Counted from the stretch's first letter, positions 14,203-23,605 are shown. The stretch: DNA of 64,000 nucleotides from Deltaproteobacteria bacterium (GCA_005888095.1 VBKF01000097.1:1-64000), one strand, 5' to 3'. The notes: a model not told the origin generated them from the letters alone. Program-made: numbers and translations.

Positions 14203-14817
14203 TCAGGCGCGCGGAATGCGGCCGCGCTCCTCGAGGCAGGCGAGGATCTGCCCGACGCTCGCCTCGACGCTCTGATCCCGCGTGCGGATCACGAGCTCCG
14301 GCGCGAGCGGCGGCTCGTACGGCGCCGAGACCCCCGTGAACTCCGGGATCTCGCCCGCCCGCGCCTTCTTGTAGAGGCCCTTCACGTCGCGCGCCTCGCA
14401 GGTTTCGACCGGGCAGTCGACGAAGACCTCGATGAAGTCGCCGGGCTGCATGATCGCCCGGACCTGATCGCGGTCGGCGCGGTAGGGCGAGATGAAGGCG
14501 GTGAGGGCCACCATGCCGGCATCGGTGAAGAGCTTGGCGACCTCGCCGATGCGCCGGATGTTCTCGGTGCGGTCGGTGGGCGAGAAGCCGAGGTTCTTGT
14601 TGAGGCCGTGGCGGATGTTGTCGCCGTCGAGGATGTAAGCCCGCACGTCGCGCGCCCAGAGCTCCTTCTCGAGGGCGACCGCGATCGTGGACTTCCCGGA
14701 GCCCGAGAGCCCGGTCAGCCACACGGTGCAGCCCCGATGCCCGTTCAGCTGCTCCCGGTCGGCGCGTGTGACCGCGCCGGGATGCCACACGATGTTGGTC
14801 GCTTTCTGCTTGGTCAT
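14203..14817 (-). CDS. cysC: Adenylylsulfate kinase (APS kinase)
   Basis: 204 residues, the usual size. P-loop GLSGSGKST at residues 36-44; APS-binding [20 protein letters not shown] near 64-83; [14 protein letters not shown] and the lid region [21 protein letters not shown] follow. The enzyme phosphorylates APS to PAPS, the sulfate donor for sulfotransferases and a step in sulfate assimilation. No cysD/N or cysH adjoins it. The PAPS product would serve the sulfotransferase at 3071-4063, which gives a plausible functional link within the window. Confidence 0.95.
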   Translation of the reverse strand: MTKQKATNIVWHPGAVTRADREQLNGHRGCTVWLTGLSGSGKSTIAVALEKELWARDVRAYILDGDNIRHGLNKNLGFSPTDRTENIRRIGEVAKLFTDAGMVALTAFISPYRADRDQVRAIMQPGDFIEVFVDCPVETCEARDVKGLYKKARAGEIPEFTGVSAPYEPPLAPELVIRTRDQSVEASVGQILACLEERGRIPRA

Positions 14818-14939
14818 CGGGCGAGTCCTTTACCGGCCCGACGGCGGTGCGGCAAGCGCGCCGCCCGGCGGTGCGGCTCCGCGCGGACTTGACCCGCGGC
14901 CCGATCGGTGCGCATGCGGAGGCTACCGTCGAACACGTC

Positions 14940-15770
14940 ATGCGACCCGTCGACCCCGACGATCCGTCCTGCCGGGATCCGGAGTTCATCCGGACCTACG
15001 CCCTGCCGTTCTTCCGCTTCATCGGCGAACGGTACTTCCGAGCCGAGGCCGAGGGGGAGGAGCATTTCCCGCGCACCGGGCCCTTCATCGCCGTCGCGAA
15101 CCACAACGGTGGCCCGATGCTGCCCGACTGCTGGGTCATGGCGGCGTTCTGGTGGGCGTCGCTCGGCCCGGAGCGCCCGGCCTACGCCATGGTGCACGAC
15201 GCGGCGCTCGCCGTACCCGGGCTGCGCACCTTCCTCGTCAGGGTGGGCGGCCTGCGCGGCACGCGGGCGAACGCGGAGAAGGTCCTCCGCCTCGGCGCCC
15301 CGCTGCTGGTCTATCCCGGGGGCGAGCTCGACTGCCTGAAGAGCTTCTGGCGCCGTCACACGATCGATTTCCACGGCCGCACGGGCTTCATCGAGCTGGC
15401 CATGAGGACGGGCGCGCCCATCCTCCCCGTGGTGAACGTCGGGGGGCACGAGGTCTACCTCACCGTCTATTCGAGCCAGCGTCTGGCGCGGTGGACGGGG
15501 ATGGCGCGGCTCACGCGCGTCAAGACCCTGCCGGTGAACATCGGCCTGCCGTGGGGCGTCTGGCTGACGGGCTTCCTGCCGTACCTGCCGCTGCCCGCCA
15601 AGTTCGTCTACCGGATCGGTGAGCCGATTCATCTCGGACACGACGTCAGGCGGGCGCGCGACCGGCGCGCGGTGCAGGACGCCTACGCGCGGGTGACCGG
15701 TGTGATGCAGGACATGCTCGACGACCTGGCCCGCCGGCGCCGCCTGCCGGTGCTCGGGCTGGCCGCGTGA
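14940..15770 (+). CDS. PlsC-like lysophospholipid/phospholipid acyltransferase
   Basis: About 276 residues from the ATG at 14940. The frame is open further upstream, but that extension is Arg-rich noise and would overlap the cysC promoter. The acyltransferase block-I His motif appears as a variant, VANHNGGPM, where NH-x4-D is usual. The G-G-x-R block gives VGGLRGTRANA, and the Pro/Gly block gives LLVYPGGELD followed by RTGFIELAMRTGAPILPV. The family acylates lysophosphatidate or related alcohols at the membrane. This subfamily resembles diacylglycerol-acyltransferase/hemolysin-type proteins of unknown acceptor. The absence of the usual Asp after the His is notable. Confidence 0.7.
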   Translation: MRPVDPDDPSCRDPEFIRTYALPFFRFIGERYFRAEAEGEEHFPRTGPFIAVANHNGGPMLPDCWVMAAFWWASLGPERPAYAMVHDAALAVPGLRTFLVRVGGLRGTRANAEKVLRLGAPLLVYPGGELDCLKSFWRRHTIDFHGRTGFIELAMRTGAPILPVVNVGGHEVYLTVYSSQRLARWTGMARLTRVKTLPVNIGLPWGVWLTGFLPYLPLPAKFVYRIGEPIHLGHDVRRARDRRAVQDAYARVTGVMQDMLDDLARRRRLPVLGLAA

Positions 15771-15774
15771 CCGC

Positions 15775-16437
15775 CTAGCGTCGCGCGCCCCAGGCGTTCC
15801 AGTGCGTGAACTGGCGCGCCGGAAGCCGGGCGGCGGGCTTGAAGTCCGCGCCCTTGACGTGCGCGACGGGGAGCAGGGCCGCCTGCGTCACGTGCTCGGG
15901 AATGCCGATCAGCTCCGCCACCTCGCGCTCGTACATGATGTGCAGCGTCGTCCAGGCCGAGCCGAGGCCACGGGCGCGGAGCGCCAGCATCAGCGACCAC
16001 ACCGCCGGCAGGATCGACCCGTAGTGCGACGCCTGCGCGAGCGCCCCGGCGTTCTCCACACGGCCTTCGATGCAGGCGATCACCAGCACGGGCACCTCGT
16101 GCAGGTGGTTGGCCAGGTAGGTCGCCGAGTCGATGATCCGCGGCAGCTGCCGTGCGCGCGGATCGTCAGGCGCGAGCGTGTCGCGAAACGCGTTCGGCAT
16201 GTTCGCGTACGCCTCGAAGGCCCGGCGATAGAGCGCGCCGATCCGCGCGCGCTTCTCGGCGTCGGTCACGACGACGAAGTGCCAGCCCTGCGAGTTCGAT
16301 CCCGTCGGCGCCTGGAGCGCGATCTCGATCGCGCGCTCGAGGAGCGCGGGGTCGACGGGACGCGCGAGGTCGAGGCGCTTGCGGACCGAGCGGGTGGTGG
16401 AGAGCAGCCGGTCGGCGGTGGCGAGGTCGATGTCCAT
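15775..16437 (-). CDS. Nitroreductase family protein
   Basis: 220 residues. The FMN-dependent nitroreductase fold is recognised from TTRSVRKRLDLARPVD at the N-terminus, ALQAPTGSNSQGWHFVVV (FMN phosphate and ring contacts), LALRARGLGSAWTT and IGIPEHVTQAALLPVAH. Such flavoproteins reduce nitroaromatics, quinones or enones with NAD(P)H; the physiological substrate is unknown. It starts 11 bases downstream of the acyl-CoA ligase stop on the same strand, so the two are probably co-transcribed. Related oxidoreductases are often carried next to fatty-acid degradation genes. Confidence 0.85.
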   Translation of the reverse strand: MDIDLATADRLLSTTRSVRKRLDLARPVDPALLERAIEIALQAPTGSNSQGWHFVVVTDAEKRARIGALYRRAFEAYANMPNAFRDTLAPDDPRARQLPRIIDSATYLANHLHEVPVLVIACIEGRVENAGALAQASHYGSILPAVWSLMLALRARGLGSAWTTLHIMYEREVAELIGIPEHVTQAALLPVAHVKGADFKPAARLPARQFTHWNAWGARR

Positions 16438-16448
16438 GGGATCCTCCC

Positions 16449-18047
16449 TCAGTGGATGCGCTTGTCGTGACCGGCCCACTCGCGCTCGCGGAGCACGTAC
16501 TTCTGAACCTTCCCGGTCGACGTCTTGGGCAGGGGGCCGAACGCGACGGCCTTGGGGCACTTGAAGTGGGCGAGCAGTCCCCGGCAGTGCGCGATGACCT
16601 CGTCCGCCGTCGGCTGGCGGCCCTCCTTGGGCACGACGAACGCCTTCGGGACCTCGCCCCACTTCTCGTCGGGGACGGCGATGACGGCCACCTCGAGCAC
16701 GTCGGGGTGCCGGGCGATCGCCTGCTCCACCTCGATGGTGGAGATGTTCTCGCCGCCCGAGATGATGATGTCCTTCTTGCGGTCGCGGAGCTCGATGTAG
16801 CCGTCGGCGTGCATGACGGCGACGTCTCCCGAATGGAACCAGCCGCCGCGGAACGCCTGCGCCGTCGCCTCCGGGTCGTGGAAGTAGCCCGCCATGACGT
16901 TGTTGCCCCGCATCACCACCTCGCCCATCGTGGCGGCGTCGGCGGGCACGTCGCGCATCTCGGCGTCGACGACGCGGAGCTCGCAGGCCACCAGGTTGGC
17001 CACACCCTGCCGCGCCCGGAGGCGCGCGCGCGTCTCGGCGTCGAGCGCGTGCCACTCGGGGTGCCAGTCGCAGTGGGTGTGGGGCCCGTAGGTCTCCGTG
17101 AGGCCGTAGATGTGGGTGATCTCGGCTCCGATGCGCTCCCACTGCGCGAGGAGCGTCGGGGAGGGAGGCGCGCCACCCGTGGCGATACGAAGTGGATGGG
17201 CGAGGCGCCCTCGAGGCGCCTCACTGTCATTGATCAGCATGATCAGCACCGTCGGGGCGCCGTTGAAGTGCGTGACCCCCTCCTCGGCGACGAGTCGCCA
17301 GACGAGCGGCGGGTCCACCTTGCGGAGGAGCACGTGGCGGCTGCCTGCGCCCGTGAGGGCCCACGGGAAGCACCATCCGTTGCAGTGGAAGAGCGGCAGC
17401 GTCCAGAGGAAGACGGACGACGACTCGAGGCGCTGGACGACGATCTCGGAAAGCGCGTTCAGGTACGAGCCGCGGTGGGTGTACATGACGCCCTTCGGGC
17501 GTCCGGTGGTGCCCGAGGTGTAGTTGATCGAGTAGAGGTCGTCCTCGGCCGGCATACCGCAGGCGAGCGACTCGTCCGGCGGCACGTCGATGAAGGCCTC
17601 GTACTCGGGGCCGCCGAACGTCGGCGGTGCGCCGGGCGCGAACTCCGGATCGTCGATCGTGATCGTCCGCGCGCCCGTCGCGAGCGCGCCGAGCCCGGCC
17701 CCGAGCTCCGCGTCGACGAAGAAGAAGCGCGCCCCGGAGTGGCCGAGGATGTAGCCGACCTCGTCGGCGTTGAGCCGGGTGTTGATGGCGACGAGGACCC
17801 CGCCGGCGAGCGCCACCCCGAAGTGCGCCTCGAGCAGCGCGGGCACGTTCGGGGCGAGGAAGGCCACCCGGTCGCCGCGCTCGAGCCCCGCCCGCCGGAG
17901 CGCGGTCGCCAGCCGGCGGGCGCGCCCGCCGAACTCCCCGTACGTGAAGCGACGGCGGCCGTACACGACGGCGGCGCGCCCCGCGTACACGCGGGCGGCG
18001 CGCTCGAGGAAGAGGAGCGGCGTCAGCTCGGTCCGGTTCACCTGCAC
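16449..18047 (-). CDS. AMP-dependent acyl-CoA synthetase
   Basis: 532 residues of the ANL superfamily. Motifs in order: A3 SINYTSGTTGRPKGVMYTHR near residue 170, A5 IYGLTETYGPHTHCDW near 300, A7 FHSGDVAVMHADGYIELRDR near 390, and A10 KTSTGKVQK with the catalytic Lys near the C-terminus. It makes an acyl-adenylate and then the CoA thioester. Sequence character suits medium- or long-chain fatty acids or aromatic-type acids; the substrate cannot be read directly. GTG start with GGAGGA six bases upstream. Followed closely by the nitroreductase gene. Confidence 0.9.
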   Translation of the reverse strand: MQVNRTELTPLLFLERAARVYAGRAAVVYGRRRFTYGEFGGRARRLATALRRAGLERGDRVAFLAPNVPALLEAHFGVALAGGVLVAINTRLNADEVGYILGHSGARFFFVDAELGAGLGALATGARTITIDDPEFAPGAPPTFGGPEYEAFIDVPPDESLACGMPAEDDLYSINYTSGTTGRPKGVMYTHRGSYLNALSEIVVQRLESSSVFLWTLPLFHCNGWCFPWALTGAGSRHVLLRKVDPPLVWRLVAEEGVTHFNGAPTVLIMLINDSEAPRGRLAHPLRIATGGAPPSPTLLAQWERIGAEITHIYGLTETYGPHTHCDWHPEWHALDAETRARLRARQGVANLVACELRVVDAEMRDVPADAATMGEVVMRGNNVMAGYFHDPEATAQAFRGGWFHSGDVAVMHADGYIELRDRKKDIIISGGENISTIEVEQAIARHPDVLEVAVIAVPDEKWGEVPKAFVVPKEGRQPTADEVIAHCRGLLAHFKCPKAVAFGPLPKTSTGKVQKYVLREREWAGHDKRIH

Positions 18048-18171
18048 GGGCGGTTCCTCCGGCCCTCGAGGCTAGGTCACTCCCCCCTGCTGGGGCAAGC
18101 CGGGAAGGCCCCCATCTCTTTTTCACCTCGTGCGTTGACCCCGCGAACGTCCCGCAGGTAGAAGAGCCGCC

Positions 18172-18627
18172 ATGCGATCAACTCTTTTGCTCTCCGCTGC
18201 TCTCCTGCTCACCCTGCCGGGCGGAGCCTTCGCGCAGGCCGAGCGGCCCGACTGCGAGGCCGAGCGCTGCGCGGCCCAGGCAGCCATCAGCCAGGACTGT
18301 CCGGCCTGCAGCGAGGCGTCGAACCACGGCCGCTACGTGAGCTGCGTCGCGCACGTCGTCAAGCGCACCGTCTCGCCGGGCTGCCGCGGCAAGGCGATCC
18401 GCTGCGCCGCCCGCTCGACGTGCGGCAAGCCCGGGTTCGTCACCTGCGAGAGGCCGACCGACACGTGCGATCTCTCGACGGGCACCTGCGCGGGGAACCC
18501 GACCCAGACCTGCGCGACCGACTTCGACTGCGGCACGCGGTGCAGCATCAAGAGCTCCGCGGACCGGTGCACGGCCGCCGGCGGTCAGGTCGGCGCGAGC
18601 AGCAGCTGCTGTCCGGGCTGCGGCTGA
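18172..18627 (+). CDS. Secreted Cys-rich protein of unknown function
   Basis: 151 residues with a signal peptide (LLLSAALLLTLPGGAFAQ). The mature part carries about 20 cysteines in CxxC, CxxxC and CSTG-type spacings, for example CPACSEASNHGRYVSCVAHV and CATDFDCGTRCS, ending CCPGCG. There is no CxxCH haem motif and no recognised domain. Spacing suggests multiple disulphides in the envelope or outside the cell. The segment with THC-type spacing (GTCAGNPTQTCATDFDCG) resembles short Cys-loops found in other secreted proteins of this genome, such as CRTDLDCPGGGTC in the PhoD-like protein. It precedes hemQ by 50 bases. Confidence 0.7.
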   Translation: MRSTLLLSAALLLTLPGGAFAQAERPDCEAERCAAQAAISQDCPACSEASNHGRYVSCVAHVVKRTVSPGCRGKAIRCAARSTCGKPGFVTCERPTDTCDLSTGTCAGNPTQTCATDFDCGTRCSIKSSADRCTAAGGQVGASSSCCPGCG

Positions 18628-18678
18628 CCGGGGCGTCGCGCTTCAAATGCCGCCGTGGCCGGGCTATCGTAGACGGCC

Positions 18679-19491
18679 ATGAGCGGCGCGCCGATGACGC
18701 TGGAGGGTTGGTACGCCCTCCACGACTTCTACGCCGTCGACTGGCCGCGGTGGAACGCGCTCGCGGTCGCGGATCAGGAGGCGATCCTCCTCGAGGCGAC
18801 CACGCTGCTCGAGAGGCAGACGCATCCGCCCGACGGCCACAGCGCCTGCTGGACGCTGCTCACGCAGAAGGGCGACCTCGCCTTCCTGCACTGGCGCCGC
18901 CAGCTCGAAGCGCTGCGCGGCGAGGAAACGGCGCTCAGCCGGGCGCGGCTGCGCGCGTACCTCCGGCCGACCTACTCCTACCTGTCGGTGATCGAGCTCG
19001 GCACCTACGAGCTCGCGGGGCACGCGGCGGCGATGCTGGAGCGGAAAGGCATCCGGGCCGGCAGCCCGGGCTACGACGACGCGCTCAAGGCCGAGCTCGA
19101 GCGTCTGGCACGGCCGCGCCTCTTCCCCGAGGTCCCTCCGGGTCGTTACGTGTGCTTCTACCCGATGTCGAAGCGGCGGGGCGAGCAGGTCAACTGGTTC
19201 GACCTGCCTGCCGAGGAGCGCGCCGAGCTGATGCGCGGTCACGGGGCGATCGGCCGCAAGTACGCCGGCCAGGTGGTGCAGGTGATCTCGGGCTCGGTCG
19301 GCCTCGACGACTGGGAGTGGGGCGTGACGCTCTTCACCGACGATCCGCTCGTCTTCAAGAAGCTCGTCTACGAGATGCGCTTCGATCCCGCGAGCTCGCG
19401 CTACGCGCTCTTCGGGCCGTTCTACGTCGGCATCCGCTTCGCCCCCGCGGCGCTCGCCGACGTCATGCGCGGCGCGGTCGCGGCGCCCTGA
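18679..19491 (+). CDS. hemQ: Coproheme decarboxylase (HemQ), chlorite dismutase family
   Basis: 270 residues. The C-terminal ferredoxin-like half is typical of HemQ: CFYPMSKRRGEQVNWFDLP, with Tyr161 at the position of the catalytic Tyr, then ELMRGHGAIGRKYAGQV and SVGLDDWEWGVTLFTDDP, followed by KLVYEMRFD and YALFGPFYVGIRF. HemQ converts coproheme III to protoheme with peroxide, the last step of the coproporphyrin-dependent pathway. The first ~80 residues form the non-haem-binding half of the chlorite dismutase fold. That route was first described in Gram-positive bacteria but occurs in some diderms. No other haem gene adjoins it. Confidence 0.88.
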   Translation: MSGAPMTLEGWYALHDFYAVDWPRWNALAVADQEAILLEATTLLERQTHPPDGHSACWTLLTQKGDLAFLHWRRQLEALRGEETALSRARLRAYLRPTYSYLSVIELGTYELAGHAAAMLERKGIRAGSPGYDDALKAELERLARPRLFPEVPPGRYVCFYPMSKRRGEQVNWFDLPAEERAELMRGHGAIGRKYAGQVVQVISGSVGLDDWEWGVTLFTDDPLVFKKLVYEMRFDPASSRYALFGPFYVGIRFAPAALADVMRGAVAAP

Positions 19492-19497
19492 CGCCCG

Positions 19498-20874
19498 TCA
19501 CTCCGCCCAGCGCACCTCGTGCAGCCGGAAACGGTGCGGGAAGCCCTTGAGCGCCACGCGGCCGCGATTGGAGAAGGCGAAGCCCTTCCCGGCGGCGAGC
19601 TGCCGGACGACGTCGGCGACCAGGATCTGACCCGGCCGGGCATACGCGGTGATCCGCGCGGCCGCCTGGACCGCGCTGCCGAAGAGGTCCTGGCCCTCCG
19701 CGACCGGTTCGCCTGCATTGAGGCCGATGCGGACGCGGATCGCGCCGTCGGGCTCGTCCGCGTTGTGGGCGGCGATCGCCTTCTGCACGGCGATGGCGCA
19801 CTCGATGGCGCCCGAAGCCGACCCGAACGATGCCATGACGCCGTCGCCCGTGTGCTTGATCTTCGTGCCGCCGTGCTGGCGAAGCGCGTCGCGGATGATC
19901 GCATCGTGGACGCGCAGCAGCTCCTGCGCGCGGGCGTCGCCCAGCTGGTGGGTGAGCGCGGTCGAGCCCGACATGTCGGTGAAGAGGATGATCTGCAGGC
20001 CGGACGCGGCCTCGGGTGCGGCCGGGCGCGGCGGCGCGGTCGCCTCCACTGCGCCCGCGGGATCGCCGAGGAAGGCCCTCAGGGCCGCGAGGAGGGCCTT
20101 GGTGTCGCCCTGCCAGGGCAGGTGCTGATCGCCGGGCAAGGGGACGAGCTGGGCGTTCGGCAGGAGCGCGGCCAGCTCCCGGCCGCACTCGAACGGCACG
20201 GCCGGATCCCCGCGGCGGTGGGCGACGACCGCCGGCATCGTGAGCCGGGGCAGGTACTCCCGGACGTCGATCCGGAACAGGCTCTCCTCCATGATGGCGG
20301 CCGCCGTCTCGGACGACGCCGCCTCCTTCTGATAGGCGCTGATCGCGTCGGTCGTCGCCTTGTCGGCGCCGGGCGCGATGAAGTCGACGATCGCCCGCGA
20401 GCCGAGGCCCCACTCGGCGCGGATCAGGTCGACGAAGGCGCGGCCGAGGGCGTCGCGGCCGGGAGCCATGATGTAGCGCGCGAAGGCCGCGTAGCAGACG
20501 AGCCGGCTCACCCGCTCGGGATGCGTGGCGGCATAGATGATGCCCGCCGGGCTGTTCAGGGACCAGATGAGGAGCGTGACGCTCTCGAGCCGGAGGTGAT
20601 CGACGACCGCCTCGATGTCCCGCGCGCGCGCCGCGGCCGCGACGTCCGGGACGTCGCGGTCCGAGAGCCCGGTGCCGCGCCCGTCGTACCGGATGACGGT
20701 TCGATGGGTGCCGAGCTGGTCGTAGAAGGACGGGAGGAGATCGAGCAGCTGCAGGTCGAGGTCGAGGTGGGACACCCAGGGCGGCGTCACCACGATCGGC
20801 GGCCCCTGGCCGCTGGCGCGATAGGCGATCACCACGCCGTCCGAGGCACGGGCGAACTGGATGCGCTGCTGCAT
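19498..20874 (-). CDS. Alpha/beta hydrolase fused to a class III adenylate/guanylate cyclase domain
   Basis: 458 residues. Residues 1-265 show an alphabeta-hydrolase fold (VTPPWVSHLDLDLQLLDLLP; RYDGRGTGLSD). The nucleophile elbow reads IWSLNSPAGIIYAATHPERV, so the usual G-x-S-x-G is replaced by L-N-S-P-A; the family Asp and His remain in RRGDPAVPFE and PGDQHLPW. Residues ~295-458 form a class III cyclase domain with metal Asp in FTDMSGSTALTH, TKIKHTGDGVMASFGS, and the GLNAGEP and AARITAYA elements. Such fusions would make a cyclic nucleotide under control of the hydrolase-like module. It starts two bases after the ilvD stop. Confidence 0.85.
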   Translation of the reverse strand: MQQRIQFARASDGVVIAYRASGQGPPIVVTPPWVSHLDLDLQLLDLLPSFYDQLGTHRTVIRYDGRGTGLSDRDVPDVAAAARARDIEAVVDHLRLESVTLLIWSLNSPAGIIYAATHPERVSRLVCYAAFARYIMAPGRDALGRAFVDLIRAEWGLGSRAIVDFIAPGADKATTDAISAYQKEAASSETAAAIMEESLFRIDVREYLPRLTMPAVVAHRRGDPAVPFECGRELAALLPNAQLVPLPGDQHLPWQGDTKALLAALRAFLGDPAGAVEATAPPRPAAPEAASGLQIILFTDMSGSTALTHQLGDARAQELLRVHDAIIRDALRQHGGTKIKHTGDGVMASFGSASGAIECAIAVQKAIAAHNADEPDGAIRVRIGLNAGEPVAEGQDLFGSAVQAAARITAYARPGQILVADVVRQLAAGKGFAFSNRGRVALKGFPHRFRLHEVRWAE

Positions 20875-20876
20875 GC

Positions 20877-22559
20877 TCAGCGTGGACGCGTGACCGCTCC
20901 CTCCGCCGCCGAGGAGACGAGCGCGACGTACTTGGCGAAGACGCCGCTCGTGTAGCGCGGGGCGGGCGCGCGCCAGCGGGCCAGGCGTTCACGAAGCGTC
21001 GCCTCGGACACCTCGAGGTCGAGCCGGCGCTGCTCGACGTCGAAGCTGATCGGGTCGCCCTCCTCGACGGCCGCGATCGGCCCGCCCACCGCGGCCTCGG
21101 GGGCGACGTGTCCCGCCATCAGACCGCGCGTCGCGCCGCTGAAGCGCCCGTCGGTGAGCAGCGCCACCTGCTCGCCGAGCCCCTCGCCGACGAGCGCCGC
21201 CGTCACGCCGAGCATCTCGCGCATGCCCGGCCCCCCGCGCGGTCCCTCGTACCGGATGACGACGACGTCGCCGGCGCGGATCTCGCGCCGCGTCACCGCC
21301 GCCATCGCATCCTCCTCGCGCTCGAAGACGCGCGCGGGGCCCCGGTGCCGCAGCCGCTCGTGGCCGGCCATCTTCACCACGCAGCCTTCGGGCGCCAGGT
21401 TGCCGCGCAGGATGACGAGGCCGCCGGTCGGCTTGAGCGGCTGCTCGAGGGGCCGCACGACCTCCTGCCCGGCGCGCTCGACCGCGCGCGCCGCCTCCTC
21501 GGCGAAGGTGCGGCCCGTCGCGGTCACGGCAGCGCCGTCGGCGAGGCCGGCGGCGACCAGCCGCCGGGCGACCACGCCGCTGCCGCCTGCATGGCCGAGA
21601 TCGACCGCCGTGAACCGGCCGCCGGGCTTCAGGTCCGCCCAGAGCGGGGTCCTGCGGCTGACGCGGTCGAAGTCGTCGATCGTCAGCGGCACGCCGACCT
21701 CGCGCGCGAGCGCCAGCAGGTGCAGGACGGCGTTGGTCGAGCCGCCGCTCGCGGCCACGCCGGCGATCGCGTTCTCGAAGGCCGCGCGCGTGACGACGTC
21801 GCGGGGGTGAAGGCCGCGGCGCAGCACGTCCATCACGAGCCTTCCGGTCTCGAAGCCGACCGTGTCCTTGGCCGGGTCGGTCGCCGCGACGCTCGCCGTG
21901 CCCATCGGCGAGAGGCCGAGGAACTCGAGCGCCATCGCCATCGTGTTGGCGGTGAACTGCCCCCCGCAGGCGCCCGCGCCGGGGCAGACGCTGTCCTCCA
22001 GCTCCCCGAGGTCGCGGTCGCTCATCCGCCCGGCGGCGTTCGCGCCCACCGCCTCGAACAGGTCCTGGATGGTCACGTCCCGTCCCTGGAAGCGGCCGGG
22101 CTGGATCGAGCCGCCGTAGAGGACCACGCCCGGCACGTCGAGGCGCAGCAGAGCCATCGCGCCGCCCGGGATCGTCTTGTCGCAGCCGACCAGCACGACC
22201 ATGGCGTCGAACATGTGGCCGCGCCCCACGAGCTCGATCGAGTCGGCGATGACCTCGCGGCTCACCAGCGACGTCTTCATGCCCTCGGTGCCCATGGTGA
22301 CGCCGTCGCTGATGGCGATCGTGTTGAACTCCATCGGCGTGCCCTCCGCCTCGCGGACGCCGCGCTTCACGTGCTCGGCCAGGCGGCGGAGGTTGAAGTT
22401 GCAGGGCATCGTCTCGGTCCAGGTGTTGGCGATGCCGACGATGGGCCGGGCGATGTCCTCGTCGGTGAAGCCGATCGCCTTCAGATAGGATCGCGCGGGG
22501 GCGCGGGCGCGGCCTTCGTAGAGGGTGCGGCTGCGGTGTCGCGGGTCGAGCATGGCCAT
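20877..22559 (-). CDS. ilvD: Dihydroxy-acid dehydratase
   Basis: 560 residues from an ATG with GGGAG six bases upstream; the frame is open for 16 further codons, but this start suits the family. Fe-S and Mg-binding motifs are visible: [31 protein letters not shown] and [20 protein letters not shown]. The C-terminal swivelling domain has [20 protein letters not shown]. The enzyme dehydrates 2,3-dihydroxyisovalerate and the methylvalerate analogue in valine and isoleucine synthesis, and the product also feeds pantothenate and leucine. No other ilv gene is in the window. The gene is followed immediately by the hydrolase-cyclase fusion, an unexpected partner. Confidence 0.95.
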   Translation of the reverse strand: MAMLDPRHRSRTLYEGRARAPARSYLKAIGFTDEDIARPIVGIANTWTETMPCNFNLRRLAEHVKRGVREAEGTPMEFNTIAISDGVTMGTEGMKTSLVSREVIADSIELVGRGHMFDAMVVLVGCDKTIPGGAMALLRLDVPGVVLYGGSIQPGRFQGRDVTIQDLFEAVGANAAGRMSDRDLGELEDSVCPGAGACGGQFTANTMAMALEFLGLSPMGTASVAATDPAKDTVGFETGRLVMDVLRRGLHPRDVVTRAAFENAIAGVAASGGSTNAVLHLLALAREVGVPLTIDDFDRVSRRTPLWADLKPGGRFTAVDLGHAGGSGVVARRLVAAGLADGAAVTATGRTFAEEAARAVERAGQEVVRPLEQPLKPTGGLVILRGNLAPEGCVVKMAGHERLRHRGPARVFEREEDAMAAVTRREIRAGDVVVIRYEGPRGGPGMREMLGVTAALVGEGLGEQVALLTDGRFSGATRGLMAGHVAPEAAVGGPIAAVEEGDPISFDVEQRRLDLEVSEATLRERLARWRAPAPRYTSGVFAKYVALVSSAAEGAVTRPR

Positions 22560-22710
22560 GCGGGTCTCCCGGCGTCGCAGATTGACCCGCTCGGCGTTGG
22601 CGCGCAAGGCGCCATGGGCGGCGTGCTCACCCGTGACGGGTGCCGGACCTATTGCCCCGGCAATTCGCCGCGGCTACAAACCGGCCACCGGCGGTCGGAA
22701 GGAGGACGAC

Positions 22711-23196
22711 ATGGCGATCAAGGCTGGCGACACGCTGCCCCTCGACCTGAAGCTCAAGGAGATGGGCGACGGCGGACCGAAGGACGTGACCGTGGGCGAC
22801 GTCTTCAAGGGCAAGCGGGTGGTGCTCTTCGCCGTCCCCGGCGCGTTCACGCCCACCTGCTCCCTGAAGCACCTGCCGGGCTTCCTCGAGCAGGCCCGAG
22901 CGATCAGGGCCAAGGGGGTCGACGAGATCGTCTGCCTCTCGGTCAACGACGCCTTCGTCATGGGCGCGTGGGGGAAGGCCAACGATTCGGCGGGCAAGGT
23001 GCGCATGGTCGCCGACGGCAACGGCGAGTTCACCAGGGCGGTCGGACTCGCGCTCGATGCGAGCGGCTTCGGCATGGGCGCCCGCTCGCAGCGCTACGCG
23101 ATGATCGTGAAGGACGGCCGCGTGGAGCACCTGGCCGTGGAGCCCGGTCCGGGGCTCAACGTGTCGAGCGCGGAGTCGATCCTGGCGAAGCTGTGA
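22711..23196 (+). CDS. Peroxiredoxin, Prx5 (AhpE/thioredoxin-like) type
   Basis: 161 residues. The Prx5 peroxidatic motif is VPGAFTPTCSLKHLPGF with catalytic Cys50. CLSVNDAFVMGAWGKAN and the C-terminal VEPGPGLNVSSAESIL are also characteristic. It reduces hydrogen peroxide and organic peroxides with thiol donors such as glutaredoxin or thioredoxin, in the cytoplasm; no signal peptide is present. AAGGAGG six bases before ATG is a strong ribosome binding site. A longer in-frame extension upstream is dismissed because it overlaps the ilvD start region. Divergent from ilvD. Confidence 0.93.
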   Translation: MAIKAGDTLPLDLKLKEMGDGGPKDVTVGDVFKGKRVVLFAVPGAFTPTCSLKHLPGFLEQARAIRAKGVDEIVCLSVNDAFVMGAWGKANDSAGKVRMVADGNGEFTRAVGLALDASGFGMGARSQRYAMIVKDGRVEHLAVEPGPGLNVSSAESILAKL

Positions 23197-23225
23197 GCCG
23201 CGCGGCCGCACCCTACGCCGCGTAG

Positions 23226-23407
23226 AGCGATCATCCGCGGCTCTACGGGATCGATCCGCGCGCCCGCCGCTGCACGGTCGACGGGATCGACCGGATGCGC
23301 GCCGAGCAGCGGGGCTTCCGCGCCGGGCGCAGCCTGCGGGTGTACGGGCCGGGACGCGGCGCGAGTTCCTCGCGCTGCTCGCGCACGGGGCGCGGCCGGG
23401 CGGCTAG
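23226..23407 (+). pseudogene. Frameshifted fragment of an unrecognised small gene
   Basis: Just after the peroxiredoxin stop, one plus frame reads RLYGIDPRARRCTVDGIDRM and then RAEQRGFRAGRSLRVYG. A neighbouring frame continues REFLALLAHGARPGG and stops at 23405-23407. Both halves look like real protein and join naturally after a one-base shift, but there is no start codon: a TAG precedes the first half. I read this as the 3' remnant of a decayed gene of about 60 codons. No family is recognised. Confidence 0.4.
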
Positions 23408-23518
23408 CACGCGATCGCGGCAGGGGTCCAGCCCGGGTTGTGGGATTCCCGCAGGCGTGTCGGGGAAAACCCGCAGGTGCTGCCTCTACGTCGGTGGCAT
23501 TCCGAGACGAAAGTCCTA

Positions 23519-23547
23519 TTGACTTCCACCTAGACGCACGCGTAGTT
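23519..23547 (+). promoter_or_regulatory. Candidate sigma70-type promoter
   Basis: TTGACT (23519-23524), a 17-base spacer and TAGTTT (23542-23547) lie about 58 bases before the ATG of the secreted repeat protein at 23606. The AT-rich -10 stands out in this GC-rich region. The roughly 200 bases before it (23408-23518) show nothing recognisable. Confidence 0.45.
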
Positions 23548-23605
23548 TTGCTCTCCCCAGCGAACACCTCGCGCCGGCCGGCGCGAGTGAGAGGAGATAG
23601 AAAAC

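Noticed and set aside
12143-14989. 948-codon minus-strand open frame opposite the PhoD-like gene
   Set aside because: Low-complexity Arg/Gly/His composition and no start signal; the plus-strand PhoD motifs prove the real strand.
17195-17222. GGCGCC/CTCGAG palindromic cluster
   Set aside because: Lies inside the conserved coding sequence of the acyl-CoA ligase and is explained by codon choice.
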